From NCBI RefSeq assembly GCF_024628725.1, contig NZ_CP102409.1:777001-841000 (forward strand): a DNA stretch of 64,000 nt, written 5' to 3'. A program made the translations under genes and the position numbers. Each line of letters starts with the position of its first letter. Within the stretch, counting starts at the first letter, position 1. The DNA comes from Ruegeria sp. YS9. GTDB lineage: Bacteria > Pseudomonadota > Alphaproteobacteria > Rhodobacterales > Rhodobacteraceae. Shown here piece by piece: positions 31,942 through 41,945 of the stretch. Below the pieces are notes generated by a model. It saw only the letters and a program-made list of their open reading frames with translations, had not been told where the DNA came from and ran no database searches.

Positions 31942-34215
31942 TTACCCGTAATGTGCCACCGGCGTCCCCGCGATGGCAGCCATGTTCAACAATCCGCGTG
32001 CGGTAATGGATGGGGTGACGATATGCGCCTTGTTGCCCATTCCCATCAGAATGGGGCCGACTTCGATCCCGTCCGCTTTCATTTTCAGGATATTGCGCAC
32101 GCCGCTGGCCGCATCCGCATGGGCAAAGATCAGCACATTTGCCGCGCCCTGTAGGCGTGAACCCGGAAAAATCCGCGCCCGAAGATCCGCATCAAGGGCC
32201 GCATCCAGGTTCATTTCGCCTTCATATACAAAGTCGCGCGGTTTCTGGTCCAGGATGTCCAATGCTGCGCGCAGGCGTTTTCCCGATCCTTCCGCCTGAT
32301 TGCCGAATTGCGACTGCGAGCAGAACGCGATCTTGGGTTCGATCCCGAATCGACGAACATGCCGCGCGGCGCCAATGGTCGATTCGGCCAACTCCTCCGG
32401 TGTCGGCAATTGCCGGACATGCGTATCGGCGATGAACAGGGGGCCGTCTTCCAATATCATCAGCGACAACGCGCCGTGCGGGCGCAGGTCGCCGTCGGCC
32501 AGCACCTGTTCAACATAGTTCAGATGCCAGCGATATTCGCCGAACGTGCCGCAGATCATACTGTCAGCCTCGCCCCGATGCACCATGATCGCGCCAATGG
32601 CGGTTGTATTTGTGCGCATGATCGCTTTGGCCAGATCCGGGGTCACACCTCGGCGCTGCATGATCTGATGATACGAGCTCCAGTAATCGTAATAACGCGG
32701 ATCGTTTTCCGGGTTCACGATCTGGCAGTCCGTGCCCGGGCGAATGGTCAGGCCCAGTTTTTCGCAACGGGATTCGATGACTTCGGGGCGTCCGATCAGG
32801 ATCGGTGTTTCCGTTGTTTCCTCAAGAATGGCCTGTGCAGCCCGCAGCACCCTTTCATCTTCGCCTTCGGCAAATACGATGCGACGGGATGCGACGGCCG
32901 CGGCCTCGAATACGGGGCGCATCAAAAGCGCCGACTTGAAAACAGACTGGTTGAGTTTTTCCTTGTAGACTTCAAGATCCTTGATGGGGCGCTTTGCGAC
33001 GCCGCTTTCCATGGCTGCCTTGGCAACGGAAGATGAGACGACGCCCACCAAACGCGGATCAAAGGGTTTCGGAATCAGATAATCCGGCCCAAAGGTCAGT
33101 TGCTCGCCCTTGTAGGCGGCAGCCGCCTCGGCGCTTGTCGTCGCGCGGGCCATTTCCGCAATGCCGTCAACGCAGGCGATCTGCATCGCGTCATTGATCT
33201 CGGTCGCGCCCACATCCAGAGCGCCCCGGAATATGAACGGGAAACACAATACGTTGTTGACCTGATTGGGAAAATCGCTGCGCCCGGTGGCGATGATCGC
33301 GTCCGGAGCAACCTCACGCGCGGCCTGAGGCAGGATTTCTGGCGTCGGGTTGGCCAGTGCGAAGATGATCGGACGATCGGCCATTTTCTGAACCATTTCA
33401 GGCTTCAGGACATTCGGGCCGCTCAGGCCCAGAAACAGATCCGCATCGCCGATGACATCATCCAGAGTCCGCAAGTCCGTTTTCTGCGCGAACTGCGACT
33501 TGTGCGGGTTCATATCCTCGGCACGCCCCTCGTAGACGAGCCCGTGAATATCGCACAGCCAGATGTTTTCCTGTTTCACACCCAGTTTCACCAGCATGTT
33601 CAGGCAGGCAATCCCCGCGGCCCCGCCGCCGGTTGAAACGACCTTGATGTCTGCAAATGTCTTACCGGCTACATGCAGAGCATTCTTCGCAGCGGCCCCC
33701 ACGACAATGGCGGTTCCGTGCTGGTCATCGTGGAAAACGGGAATGTTCATGCGCTCGCGGCACAGCTTTTCGACTATGAAACAATCCGGCGCCTTGATGT
33801 CTTCCAGGTTGATGGCCCCGAATGTCGGCTCCAGCGCGCAGACGATATCCGCCAGCTTTTCCGGATCGGGCTGATCGACTTCGATATCAAAACAGTCAAT
33901 GCCTGCGAACTTTTTGAACAGGACGGCTTTGCCTTCCATCACCGGTTTCGAGGCCAGCGCCCCGATATTGCCTAAACCAAGAACCGCAGTGCCGTTGGAC
34001 ACCACGGCGACAAGGTTGCCGCGCGCCGTATACTTTTCCGCGTTTGCGGCGTCGGCTTTGATTTCAAGGCTGGCCTCGGCAACGCCGGGCGAATAGGCGC
34101 GCGCCAGATCGCGACCATTGGCCATCGGTTTTGTGGCCTTTATCTCGAGTTTTCCAGGTTTCGGATGGGCGTGATAGTCAAGCGCGGCCTGTCGCAGGCT
34201 GGGGGTGTCAGACAT
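31942..34215 (-). CDS. maeB: NADP-dependent malic enzyme with phosphotransacetylase-like domain
   Basis: 757 residues, the MaeB length. The N-terminal malic domain has [15 protein letters not shown] and [20 protein letters not shown], and the NAD(P)-binding region has [16 protein letters not shown]. From about residue 430 a PTA-like domain follows ([18 protein letters not shown], then [11 protein letters not shown]), which is regulatory and usually not catalytic in MaeB. It decarboxylates malate to pyruvate, balancing carbon from acyl-CoA catabolism. It is monocistronic, with its start 185 nt from the divergent membrane protein gene. Confidence 0.96.
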   Translation of the reverse strand: MSDTPSLRQAALDYHAHPKPGKLEIKATKPMANGRDLARAYSPGVAEASLEIKADAANAEKYTARGNLVAVVSNGTAVLGLGNIGALASKPVMEGKAVLFKKFAGIDCFDIEVDQPDPEKLADIVCALEPTFGAINLEDIKAPDCFIVEKLCRERMNIPVFHDDQHGTAIVVGAAAKNALHVAGKTFADIKVVSTGGGAAGIACLNMLVKLGVKQENIWLCDIHGLVYEGRAEDMNPHKSQFAQKTDLRTLDDVIGDADLFLGLSGPNVLKPEMVQKMADRPIIFALANPTPEILPQAAREVAPDAIIATGRSDFPNQVNNVLCFPFIFRGALDVGATEINDAMQIACVDGIAEMARATTSAEAAAAYKGEQLTFGPDYLIPKPFDPRLVGVVSSSVAKAAMESGVAKRPIKDLEVYKEKLNQSVFKSALLMRPVFEAAAVASRRIVFAEGEDERVLRAAQAILEETTETPILIGRPEVIESRCEKLGLTIRPGTDCQIVNPENDPRYYDYWSSYHQIMQRRGVTPDLAKAIMRTNTTAIGAIMVHRGEADSMICGTFGEYRWHLNYVEQVLADGDLRPHGALSLMILEDGPLFIADTHVRQLPTPEELAESTIGAARHVRRFGIEPKIAFCSQSQFGNQAEGSGKRLRAALDILDQKPRDFVYEGEMNLDAALDADLRARIFPGSRLQGAANVLIFAHADAASGVRNILKMKADGIEVGPILMGMGNKAHIVTPSITARGLLNMAAIAGTPVAHYG

Positions 34216-34400
34216 TGGAGATTCAGTTCCCTCTGAGAATTTGATTTAACATTAAACTATTCGTCCGAGCTTGGCTACGTTGCGTAACAGTGCCGACGTG
34301 TCGCAGTTGCGAGCCGGACATGGGTTGAATTTTGACACAATTTTTTTACATCTAGATAACTTTGCGAAACGCACAAACACTCAGGCAAGACGAAGCAGCA

Positions 34401-35105
34401 ATGACATACAAGACAGATGATCAGGCCCACGGCCTGTCCAACGGTCCTGGGGCCGGCACTGGACTTGCGCGGCTGACCATATGGTTTGCGGCGGTGACGG
34501 GAATTATGCTTCTCGGTGCGATTGTCATCTGGCCGGAACAGGCAGCGTTCTTCAACCAGGAAGGCGGATTGTTCGAAACGGTTTCCGCGGTTTGTTTGCT
34601 TGTTGCGGGGGTGGTGGCGTTGTGGCGATACCCGGGTGTCACCCGGCTGTATATCGGGCTGACATTCCTATTGTTGGCCGAGCGTGAGCTGGAAGCAGGC
34701 GTTTACCCTGAAGGCAGTTTGCCGTTCCTGATCCTTGACGGTCTGGATGTCGTGCTGGACGTCAATGTGGTCAGGGTCTTCCTGGCCTGCGTTATCCTGG
34801 GCGGCGTCATCTGGCATGGGGCCCCGACGGGATGGCGTGCTGTCAAACGGCGCGCTCCCTTTATGATCGCGTTCATGGCGGCCGGCTGTCTTGCCGTCAT
34901 CGCTCAGCTTCTTGAGGAATATACCGGGCTGCACAGCGACGCTTTGTCGACAGTTATGAAAACGCGGCTTTTCGTCATGGAAGAAACGCTCGAGATGTTC
35001 TTTTCGATTGGCATTTTGGCCTCTGTTCTGATCGGATGGCCAAAATCGAAATCTGACGAGACATCTCATGACAAAGACAGCCGAGCCTTCGCAGACCCAA
35101 GCTGA
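34401..35105 (+). CDS. Uncharacterised multi-pass membrane protein
   Basis: 234 residues with about six hydrophobic segments. An N-terminal polar tail precedes LTIWFAAVTGIMLLGAIVIWP. Conserved-looking acidic residues occur near membranes (LLLAERELEAG, LLEEYTGLH, FVMEETLEMFFSIGILAS). ATG at 34401 is chosen although the open frame runs to 34362; upstream signals are weak. The last 38 nt overlap the VOC-bicupin gene in another frame, which implies coupling. The Glu-rich membrane-edge motifs are reminiscent of integral membrane sensors, but I recognise no family. Confidence 0.72.
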   Translation: MTYKTDDQAHGLSNGPGAGTGLARLTIWFAAVTGIMLLGAIVIWPEQAAFFNQEGGLFETVSAVCLLVAGVVALWRYPGVTRLYIGLTFLLLAERELEAGVYPEGSLPFLILDGLDVVLDVNVVRVFLACVILGGVIWHGAPTGWRAVKRRAPFMIAFMAAGCLAVIAQLLEEYTGLHSDALSTVMKTRLFVMEETLEMFFSIGILASVLIGWPKSKSDETSHDKDSRAFADPS

Positions 35106-36171
35106 ATTTCGTTTGCCAACCCAGGAAATTCGAAACGACATCCCCTTTTATACCAAGGTGTTGGGGATGCAGATGGACATGATCTATCCCGCAGACGATC
35201 CGCGCGTCGCAGTGTTTTCAGGGCACGGTCTGCGGTTGCGGATCGAAAAAGACGCGCCCGAAGGTCCGGGAACATTGCGCATCCTGACAGATGACCCGGA
35301 ACGCTTTGCAGATGGCCAACGCGTTCTTGTTGCGCCGAATGGGACCCGGATCGAAATCGAAGAGCGAAATCCGCCGCTGGTGATGCCTGAAACAGTTCAT
35401 TCCTTCGTGGTGCGCAGGCTCAAGGATCAGGCTCCCTGGATCATCGGTCGGGCGGGGATGCATTATCGCGATCTGGTGCCGGATCGTCTGGGCGGATCGA
35501 TCATCGCCAGCCATATCCGCATCCCGGACGGGGGCCCGGTGCCCGATATGGTGCATTTTCACAAAGTCGGGTTCCAACTGATATTCTGCATTCATGGCTG
35601 GGTGGATGTCGTCTATGAGGATCAGGGAGAGAGAATGCGCCTGACCGCAGGGGATTGCTTTATCCAGCCGCCGGAAATTCGTCACCGCGTGCTTGAGGCG
35701 TCGGACAATGTTCAGGTCATCGAGATAGGTGTGCCAGCGGAACATTTCACGGAAATCGACCATGACATGCAGCTTCCCACGCCGCATTTTCGCCCGGACC
35801 GCGAATGGCAGGGACAACGCTTTGTCTACAACCGGGCCAAGGACGCCGAATGGGTACCGTTCCGCCTTCCGGGTTACATCTGCCGCGACACGACAATTGC
35901 CGAGAACACCAAAGGGGTCGCAGGCGTTCAGGTCGTTCGCAAAGGGCAGGGCGATACCGAATGGGCCAGCCACGATACGGACATTCACTTTACCTTCGTG
36001 ATGGACGGAGCGGTCACACTGGAAGGCGAAGGACGCGAGCCCTATCGGCTGGAGCAGGGAGACGCCTTTGTCATCCCGCCCGGGATGCGCACGCGCTTGT
36101 CCTCGCCCTCGGACAACATCGAGTTGCTGGAAGTCACCTTGCCCGGTACGTTCACGACAACACTGGGCTGA
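35068..36171 (+). CDS. VOC-bicupin fusion protein
   Basis: 367 residues. Residues about 10-100 look like a glyoxalase/VOC half-domain (DIPFYTKVLGMQMDMIYPAD). Two cupin domains follow: VHFHKVGFQLIFCIHGWVDVVYEDQG with a GDCFIQPPEIRHRV second motif, then IHFTFVMDGAVTLEGEG with GDAFVIPPGMRTRL. Cupin 1 keeps several His/Glu-like metal ligands; cupin 2 looks degenerate. It could be a dioxygenase or an isomerase; the substrate is unknown. It overlaps the preceding membrane gene by 38 nt. Confidence 0.8.
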   Translation: MTKTAEPSQTQAEFRLPTQEIRNDIPFYTKVLGMQMDMIYPADDPRVAVFSGHGLRLRIEKDAPEGPGTLRILTDDPERFADGQRVLVAPNGTRIEIEERNPPLVMPETVHSFVVRRLKDQAPWIIGRAGMHYRDLVPDRLGGSIIASHIRIPDGGPVPDMVHFHKVGFQLIFCIHGWVDVVYEDQGERMRLTAGDCFIQPPEIRHRVLEASDNVQVIEIGVPAEHFTEIDHDMQLPTPHFRPDREWQGQRFVYNRAKDAEWVPFRLPGYICRDTTIAENTKGVAGVQVVRKGQGDTEWASHDTDIHFTFVMDGAVTLEGEGREPYRLEQGDAFVIPPGMRTRLSSPSDNIELLEVTLPGTFTTTLG

Positions 36172-36264
36172 CTGAAAAACATTGGCTGGGGGCTTCAATT
36201 CCTCTGCCTTTTTACTTAACGGTCCAAATTTCTGACCAGATGATCAAAAAAACGGGGAATCGCC

Positions 36265-36657
36265 ATGTCGCTCAAAGACGCTGCCTTGTCAGTCCGCGAA
36301 AACGCCTATGCGCCTTATTCGAATTTCAAGGTTGGCGCAGCGCTTCGATCCTCCTCGGGTCAGGTCTATTCCGGTTGCAATGTTGAGAACGTGGCATATC
36401 CCGAAGGCACTTGTGCCGAGGCCGGTGCAATCGCCGCGATGGTTGCCGCGGGCGAGCAGGAACTGACCGAGGTCTACGTGGTTGCCTCCAGCCCTCAGCC
36501 TGTGCCGCCCTGCGGTGGGTGCCGCCAGAAACTGGCCGAGTTTGGCAAGCGCGATGTGAAAGTTACACTGGCAACCGTGGACGGTGCCGAATTCGAGACA
36601 ACCATTGGGGATTTGTTGCCGGGCGCATTCGACGCGTCTCATATGGAGGATGTCTGA
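36265..36657 (+). CDS. cdd: Cytidine deaminase
   Basis: 130 residues, a homotetrameric-type enzyme. The zinc motif is CAEAGAI (with catalytic Glu) plus PCGGCRQ, and the N-terminus has AYAPYSNFKVGAAL. It converts cytidine and deoxycytidine to uridine and deoxyuridine in the cytoplasm. It is the first gene of cdd-deoA-deoB-add-upp; deoA starts 4 nt after the stop. ACGGGGAATCGCC precedes the ATG. Confidence 0.96.
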   Translation: MSLKDAALSVRENAYAPYSNFKVGAALRSSSGQVYSGCNVENVAYPEGTCAEAGAIAAMVAAGEQELTEVYVVASSPQPVPPCGGCRQKLAEFGKRDVKVTLATVDGAEFETTIGDLLPGAFDASHMEDV

Positions 36658-36661
36658 ACGC

Positions 36662-37969
36662 ATGGATGCCCGCTCGATCATAGCAAAACTGCGCAGGCAG
36701 GAGGTGCCCGGTCGCGAGGAGCTGATCTGGTTTGCGCAGGGGCTTGCGGACGGAAGCGTCAGCGACGCGCAGGCCGGGGCTTTTGCCATGGCCGTCTGCA
36801 TGGGCGGTTTGGGCCCTCGGGGACGTGCGGATTTGACGATCGCGATGCGCGACAGTGGAGACGTACTGACCTGGGATGTGGACGGACCGGTGGTCGACAA
36901 GCACTCGACCGGTGGTGTCGGGGACAGTGTCAGCCTGGTTCTTGCCCCGGCGCTTGCGGAATGTGGGGCGTATGTCCCAATGATCTCGGGCCGGGGCCTG
37001 GGGCACACCGGTGGAACGCTTGACAAGCTTGAGGCCATCCCGGGGGTCAGCACTCAGATAGGGCAGGACCGTCTTGCGCAGATTCTGCGCGATACCGGCG
37101 CGGCCATCGTCGGGGCGACGGGCCAGATCGCGCCCGCAGACAAGCGTCTTTATGCGGTGCGGGATGTGACCGCGACAGTCGAGAGCCTGGATCTGATCAC
37201 AGCGTCGATCCTGTCCAAAAAGCTGGCCGCCAGCCCGGACGCTCTGGTTCTTGACGTCAAGGTCGGCAGCGGCGCTTTCATGAAAACGATGGAAGATGCC
37301 CGCAAATTGGCCACCGCATTGACCGAGACCGCCAACGCAGCAGGGTGTCGCACGTCGGCGGTGATCACTGACATGAATCAACCCTTGGCCCCGGCGTTGG
37401 GGAGTGCTTTGGAGATCGCTGAGGTGATGAAAGTGCTGACCACGTCGGATATGTCACCTTTGGCAGACATTTCTGCCGAGTTGGGGGGCGTCTTGCTGAC
37501 CGATGCAGGAATGTGCGGTTCGGTCGAGGAGGGGCGTGACAAAATCTTTGAAATCATCCGTGACGGACGCGCCGCAGAGCGATTTGGTCGCATGATGGCA
37601 GCTGTTGGTGGCCCCGTTCAGTTCGTCGAGACCTGGGCTCGGTTCCTGCCTGAGGCGAATGTCATCCAAGAGGTTCCGGCCCCGCAGGACGGCTTCATCT
37701 CGGCCGTCGATGGCGAAGCTCTGGGTCTTGCCGTGGTTGCGCTGGGCGGTGGCCGTCAGGTCGAAAGTGACGAGATCGACCCCGCCGTCGGGATATCCAG
37801 TATTCTTCGGCTTGGCGATCGCGTGTCCAAAGGCGCGCCGATTGCCGTGATCCATGCTGCGCGGGAAGATGCCGCGCGCCGAGCCGCAGAAACCGTGCTG
37901 AGCGCGATTGAGATCAGCGATACGGCTCCGACGCTTCCAGATCTGATCCACGAAAGGGTTCGCGTATGA
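36662..37969 (+). CDS. deoA: Thymidine phosphorylase
   Basis: 435 residues. The motif KHSTGGVGDSVSLVLAP and SGRGLGHTGGTLDKLEAIPG match pyrimidine-nucleoside phosphorylases, as do LDVKVGSGAFMKTM and the C-terminal AVHAARED-like region. It splits thymidine or deoxyuridine to a base and deoxyribose-1-phosphate, the substrate of DeoB. ATG at 36662 is used; an in-frame ATG at 36650 overlapping the cdd stop is also possible. The stop overlaps deoB by 4 nt. Confidence 0.95.
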   Translation: MDARSIIAKLRRQEVPGREELIWFAQGLADGSVSDAQAGAFAMAVCMGGLGPRGRADLTIAMRDSGDVLTWDVDGPVVDKHSTGGVGDSVSLVLAPALAECGAYVPMISGRGLGHTGGTLDKLEAIPGVSTQIGQDRLAQILRDTGAAIVGATGQIAPADKRLYAVRDVTATVESLDLITASILSKKLAASPDALVLDVKVGSGAFMKTMEDARKLATALTETANAAGCRTSAVITDMNQPLAPALGSALEIAEVMKVLTTSDMSPLADISAELGGVLLTDAGMCGSVEEGRDKIFEIIRDGRAAERFGRMMAAVGGPVQFVETWARFLPEANVIQEVPAPQDGFISAVDGEALGLAVVALGGGRQVESDEIDPAVGISSILRLGDRVSKGAPIAVIHAAREDAARRAAETVLSAIEISDTAPTLPDLIHERVRV

Positions 37970-39177
37970 GCCGTGCTTTTCTTGTCGTCATGGATTCCGT
38001 CGGAATAGGCGGTGCGCCTGATGCCGATCGTTTTTTCAATGGCGACGTCCCGGATAGTGGGGCAAACACGCTGGCTCATATCGCGCAGGCCTGTGCCGAA
38101 GGGCGGGCCGAAGACGGTCGCTCGGGTCCTTTGAACCTGCCGAACCTCGACGCACTGGGGTTGGGTGCGGCTGCGCGACTGGCGTCTGGGGACGCAACCC
38201 CCGGATTGGACGCCGAACCCAATGGGTTGTGGGGCTGCGCGCGCGAGCATTCGCCCGGCAAAGACACGCCCTCGGGCCATTGGGAGCTGGCAGGTCTGCC
38301 GGTGCCCTGGGATTGGCACTATTTCCCGGATACGGTTCCAGCTTTTCCTGCGGACCTGAGCCGCGCAGCGGCCCAGGCCGCCGGGACCGAAGGCATCCTT
38401 GGCGATTGCCATGCCTCGGGCACGGCGATCATCGCTGAACTGGGTGCCGAGCATATGCGAACCGGCTGGCCGATCTGCTACACCTCAGCCGACAGTGTGT
38501 TTCAGATCGCAGCCCATGAAGAGAGTTTCGGGCTGGACCGTTTGCTGGGTATGTGCCGCGCGCTTGCCCCGCGCTTGCACGAGATGAAAGTGGGTCGTGT
38601 CATTGCGCGCCCCTTTGTCGGCACGCCAGAGGCGGGCTTCAGACGGACAACCAACCGCAAGGATTTCGCCATTCAGCCGCCCGCTCCGGTTCTGACCAAT
38701 TGGGCGCAGGATGCCGGGCGGAAAGTGCACGCAGTGGGCAAGATCGGCGACATCTTTTCCATGCAGGGTATCGACACGCTGCGCAAAGGGTCGGACGCTG
38801 AACTCATGCAGCACCTTTCAGATCTGGTGGATGACGCCGAAGAGGGCAGCCTGACTTTCGCCAACTTTGTTGAATTCGACAGTCTGTACGGCCACCGCCG
38901 CGATATCAGCGGTTATGCCCGAGCATTGGAATGGTTCGACCACGAGATCGGCGAGATTCTGCCCCGGCTCCGCCCCGGCGACCTGTTGGTTTTGACCGCC
39001 GATCATGGCAATGATCCCAGTTGGACCGGGACAGATCACACACGTGAACAAGTACCGGTTCTGATTTCCGGGTCAGGCACGGGGCAGATCGGCCAGGTGG
39101 ACTTTGCCGACATTGCCGCCAGCATCGCCCATCACCTGAACATTCCGGCGCAAGGACCGGGAAGGAATTTTCTATGA
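37966..39177 (+). CDS. deoB: Phosphopentomutase
   Basis: 403 residues. The alkaline phosphatase-like metal motif is FLVVMDSVGIGGAPDADRF; the catalytic Thr lies in GKDTPSGHWELAGLP, and a C-terminal DHGNDPSWTGTDHTREQVP supplies metal ligands. It interconverts (deoxy)ribose-1- and 5-phosphate. It overlaps both deoA and add by 4 nt (ATGA), which indicates tight translational coupling. Confidence 0.96.
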   Translation: MSRAFLVVMDSVGIGGAPDADRFFNGDVPDSGANTLAHIAQACAEGRAEDGRSGPLNLPNLDALGLGAAARLASGDATPGLDAEPNGLWGCAREHSPGKDTPSGHWELAGLPVPWDWHYFPDTVPAFPADLSRAAAQAAGTEGILGDCHASGTAIIAELGAEHMRTGWPICYTSADSVFQIAAHEESFGLDRLLGMCRALAPRLHEMKVGRVIARPFVGTPEAGFRRTTNRKDFAIQPPAPVLTNWAQDAGRKVHAVGKIGDIFSMQGIDTLRKGSDAELMQHLSDLVDDAEEGSLTFANFVEFDSLYGHRRDISGYARALEWFDHEIGEILPRLRPGDLLVLTADHGNDPSWTGTDHTREQVPVLISGSGTGQIGQVDFADIAASIAHHLNIPAQGPGRNFL

Positions 39178-40160
39178 GCGTCGCCGACCTGCCGAAAATA
39201 GAACTGCACCTGCATCACGAAGGCGCCGCGCCACCGGCGTTCATTCGCCAGCTTGCGCATGAAAAACGGGTGGATCTGAGCGGTATCTTCAAGCCGGACG
39301 GATCTTATGATTTCCGCGATTTCGCGCATTTCCTGAATGTGTATGAGGCCGCCTGCGAAGTCCTGAAAACGCCTGAAGACTTCCGGCGGCTGACATTGGC
39401 CATTCTCGAAGAAAGCGCCGAAAATGGTGTCGTCTACTCTGAGACTTTTCTGAGCCCCGATTTTTGTGGCGGCGGCGACCTGCACGCCTGGCGGGACTAT
39501 CTGAACGCCATTCAGGACGCGGCGGACGAGGCCGAGCGCAAGTTTGACATTACTTTGCGCGGTGTCATTACCTGTGTGCGCCATTTCGGTCCCGATCAAG
39601 CCAAGCGCAGCGCCTATTGCGCGGCAGAGACTGCGGGCGACTGGATCACCGGTTTTGGCATGGGGGGAAATGAATCCGTTGGCACTCAGGGCGATTTCAA
39701 ATGGGCTTTCGACTGCGCACGCGAGGCCGGGCTTCGCCTGACGACACATGCCGGAGAGTTCGGCGGCCCTGAAAGCGTGCGCGATGCCGTGCGCGATCTG
39801 GGGGTCGAGCGCATCGGACACGGTGTTCGCGCCCTCGAGGATCCAGACCTTGTTCGCGAACTGGTCGACCGGGACATCACTCTTGAGGTCTGTCCTGGAT
39901 CGAATGTGGTTCTGGGGCTTTTCCCCGATTTTGCGGCCCACCCGATTGCGAACCTGCGCGATGCAGGCGTGAAGGTCACGGTATCCACAGACGACCCCCC
40001 GTTTTTTCACACGACCATGCGACGGGAATATGAGATGTTGAACGCAGCCTTCGGCTGGGAGGCCGAAGATTTTGCGGCCCTGAATCAGACCGCCCTGGAA
40101 GCGGCCTTTTGTGATGATGATACCCGTGCGCGGGTCAAGAAAAGACTGGAGAACACATGA
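39174..40160 (+). CDS. add: Adenosine deaminase
   Basis: 328 residues. The zinc ligands are in [13 protein letters not shown], the catalytic region is [15 protein letters not shown], and [12 protein letters not shown] holds the Asp ligands. It deaminates adenosine and deoxyadenosine to inosine. It overlaps deoB and upp by 4 nt each. Relatives include adenine deaminases and AMP deaminase-like enzymes, but the HAGE context fits adenosine deaminase. Confidence 0.93.
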   Translation: MSVADLPKIELHLHHEGAAPPAFIRQLAHEKRVDLSGIFKPDGSYDFRDFAHFLNVYEAACEVLKTPEDFRRLTLAILEESAENGVVYSETFLSPDFCGGGDLHAWRDYLNAIQDAADEAERKFDITLRGVITCVRHFGPDQAKRSAYCAAETAGDWITGFGMGGNESVGTQGDFKWAFDCAREAGLRLTTHAGEFGGPESVRDAVRDLGVERIGHGVRALEDPDLVRELVDRDITLEVCPGSNVVLGLFPDFAAHPIANLRDAGVKVTVSTDDPPFFHTTMRREYEMLNAAFGWEAEDFAALNQTALEAAFCDDDTRARVKKRLENT

Positions 40161-40789
40161 GCGAACATCTGACCGTCGTCGATCACCCGCTGGTGCAACA
40201 CAAACTGACGCTCATGCGGGACAAGGGGACCTCGACCGCCGTATTCCGGCAGTTGCTGCGCGAAATTACGCTGCTGCTGGCCTATGAGGTCACGCGCGAA
40301 ATACCGTTGACCACGCGCCATATCGAAACACCGATGGAAGAAATGGACGCCCCCATTCTGGCGGGCAAGAAAATGGCGCTGGTGTCGATCCTGCGCGCTG
40401 GAAACGGGATGCTGGATGGGGTGCTGGAGCTGGTTCCCTCCGCGCGCGTCGGTTTTGTCGGCCTGTATCGCGACGAAGAAACGCTGAAGCCCGTGCAGTA
40501 TTACTTCAAAGCACCCGAGAGCCTGAAGGACCGTTTGGTTATCGCGGTGGATCCGATGCTGGCCACCGGCAACAGTTCGGCTGCGGCGATTGACCTGCTG
40601 AAAGAGGCGGGGGCGACGGATATCCGCTTTCTCTGTCTGTTGGCCGCGCCGGAAGGTGTTGCGCGTATGAAAGAGGCGCACCCGGATGTGCACATCGTCA
40701 CCGCCGCACTGGACCGCGAACTGAACTCGAAAGGCTATATCATGCCGGGTCTGGGCGATGCGGGCGACCGGATGTTTGGAACCAAGTAA
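40157..40789 (+). CDS. upp: Uracil phosphoribosyltransferase
   Basis: 210 residues. RAGNGMLDG and the PRPP-binding [15 protein letters not shown] are diagnostic, with [31 protein letters not shown] at the C-terminus. It salvages uracil released by DeoA and Cdd to UMP. It is the last gene of the salvage operon. The end is 6 nt from a convergent gene and no terminator is seen between them. Confidence 0.96.
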   Translation: MSEHLTVVDHPLVQHKLTLMRDKGTSTAVFRQLLREITLLLAYEVTREIPLTTRHIETPMEEMDAPILAGKKMALVSILRAGNGMLDGVLELVPSARVGFVGLYRDEETLKPVQYYFKAPESLKDRLVIAVDPMLATGNSSAAAIDLLKEAGATDIRFLCLLAAPEGVARMKEAHPDVHIVTAALDRELNSKGYIMPGLGDAGDRMFGTK

Positions 40790-40795
40790 CCCGGA

Positions 40796-41842
40796 TTATT
40801 CGCCGCATATGTTTTGCAGCCGGACCCAATCGCGGTCCGGCAACACCTGTTCCAGGGTACGGCCAGCCATGGGATCAGCCTCGATCAGACCCAGTACTGA
40901 TTCACCGGTAATGTCCTGAGCATAGGCGTAAGGGGTAGAGGGCAGGGCGCTTTGCGAGAACATCGCCAGCAAGTCGTCGTCCGGAAGGGATGGTCGGGGC
41001 TGCGAGAGGACCTGTTCGGTATAGGTGTCAATGATCTCAGGTGTCAGTTCCCCGGTCGTCAACAACCGAAAGGCCGAGGATGCCCCGGTTCTGTCCAGCA
41101 GATCATCCAGCGGGTCCTTGAGCGCCGTCCGCGCGCGCTCTGCGATAACATAACCTGCTGCGACCGCAGGGTCTTCGTGGTCTTCTACCAGGGCACGATT
41201 CAATAGAACGGTGCCACCCGGCAGGCTGAGGCTGTCCTGAACGCCCGCGGGCAGAATAACGATCTGCCGGACGCCCGTACGACTGGCCATGCGATCCAGT
41301 GAAGCCTGCGCATCCACAGACGTGCAGGCCGGGCCCGAGACGCGCTCGATCCGCCGCAAAATCGTGTCTCCGATCTCCTGTCGTTTGATTTCGGGCACGA
41401 CCGAGACAACATGGTTTTGCAACGCACCGGGCAGCCAAAACAACAATACCGCCAGAACCGCGGCCACAACGCCTCCGACGCTCATCCAGCGCAAACGACC
41501 GGGATGAGGACGAGAGCGTTCGATGGCACGTTGCAGCCGGTCGATCGCTTCAAGCATCGTGGTTTCGGATTCTCCCAGTTCCAGTGTCTCATCCGGATCG
41601 CCGTCGGGGCAAAAAACAGCCGGAAAGACACCGGGGTTCTGCCGTTCAAGCGCTGCCAAAGACCAATGCGTCAAAGCCCTGTCATTGAAATCGGAAATGG
41701 TCAGGGTGGCCTTGCCAATCGATACCACAACTTCGCGCCGCTGTTCATCGGGCGAAGGGCGCCACAGACCGGTGGCTTCGATCCGCTGGTACTGTTTCAG
41801 GGCCGTCATCTGGTTGGGGTCTGCTCGAAATTGTTTTGCCAC
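40796..41842 (-). CDS. Degenerate M48-like membrane protein
   Basis: 348 residues. An N-terminal cytoplasmic part is followed by one membrane helix (VGGVVAAVLAVLLFWLPGAL). After it comes a region like an M48 peptidase core, with SLPGGTVLLNRALVEDHEDP. The expected HExxH helix reads AAGYVIAERARTAL, so both zinc His residues are missing. It starts at a GTG (41842); an in-frame ATG at 41809 is an alternative, and neither has a clear ribosome site. A non-catalytic scaffold or assembly role is possible. The assignment is a motif judgement. Confidence 0.65.
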   Translation of the reverse strand: MAKQFRADPNQMTALKQYQRIEATGLWRPSPDEQRREVVVSIGKATLTISDFNDRALTHWSLAALERQNPGVFPAVFCPDGDPDETLELGESETTMLEAIDRLQRAIERSRPHPGRLRWMSVGGVVAAVLAVLLFWLPGALQNHVVSVVPEIKRQEIGDTILRRIERVSGPACTSVDAQASLDRMASRTGVRQIVILPAGVQDSLSLPGGTVLLNRALVEDHEDPAVAAGYVIAERARTALKDPLDDLLDRTGASSAFRLLTTGELTPEIIDTYTEQVLSQPRPSLPDDDLLAMFSQSALPSTPYAYAQDITGESVLGLIEADPMAGRTLEQVLPDRDWVRLQNICGE

Positions 41843-41945
41843 AGCTTAGCATGGTGAAATCGCCGGGCGCAAACCTGTTGCGCAGGTATTCCGATTTGTG
41901 CTGGATACCCGTCAGGAAAAATTTGATCGCAACAAAGGCGCGGAC

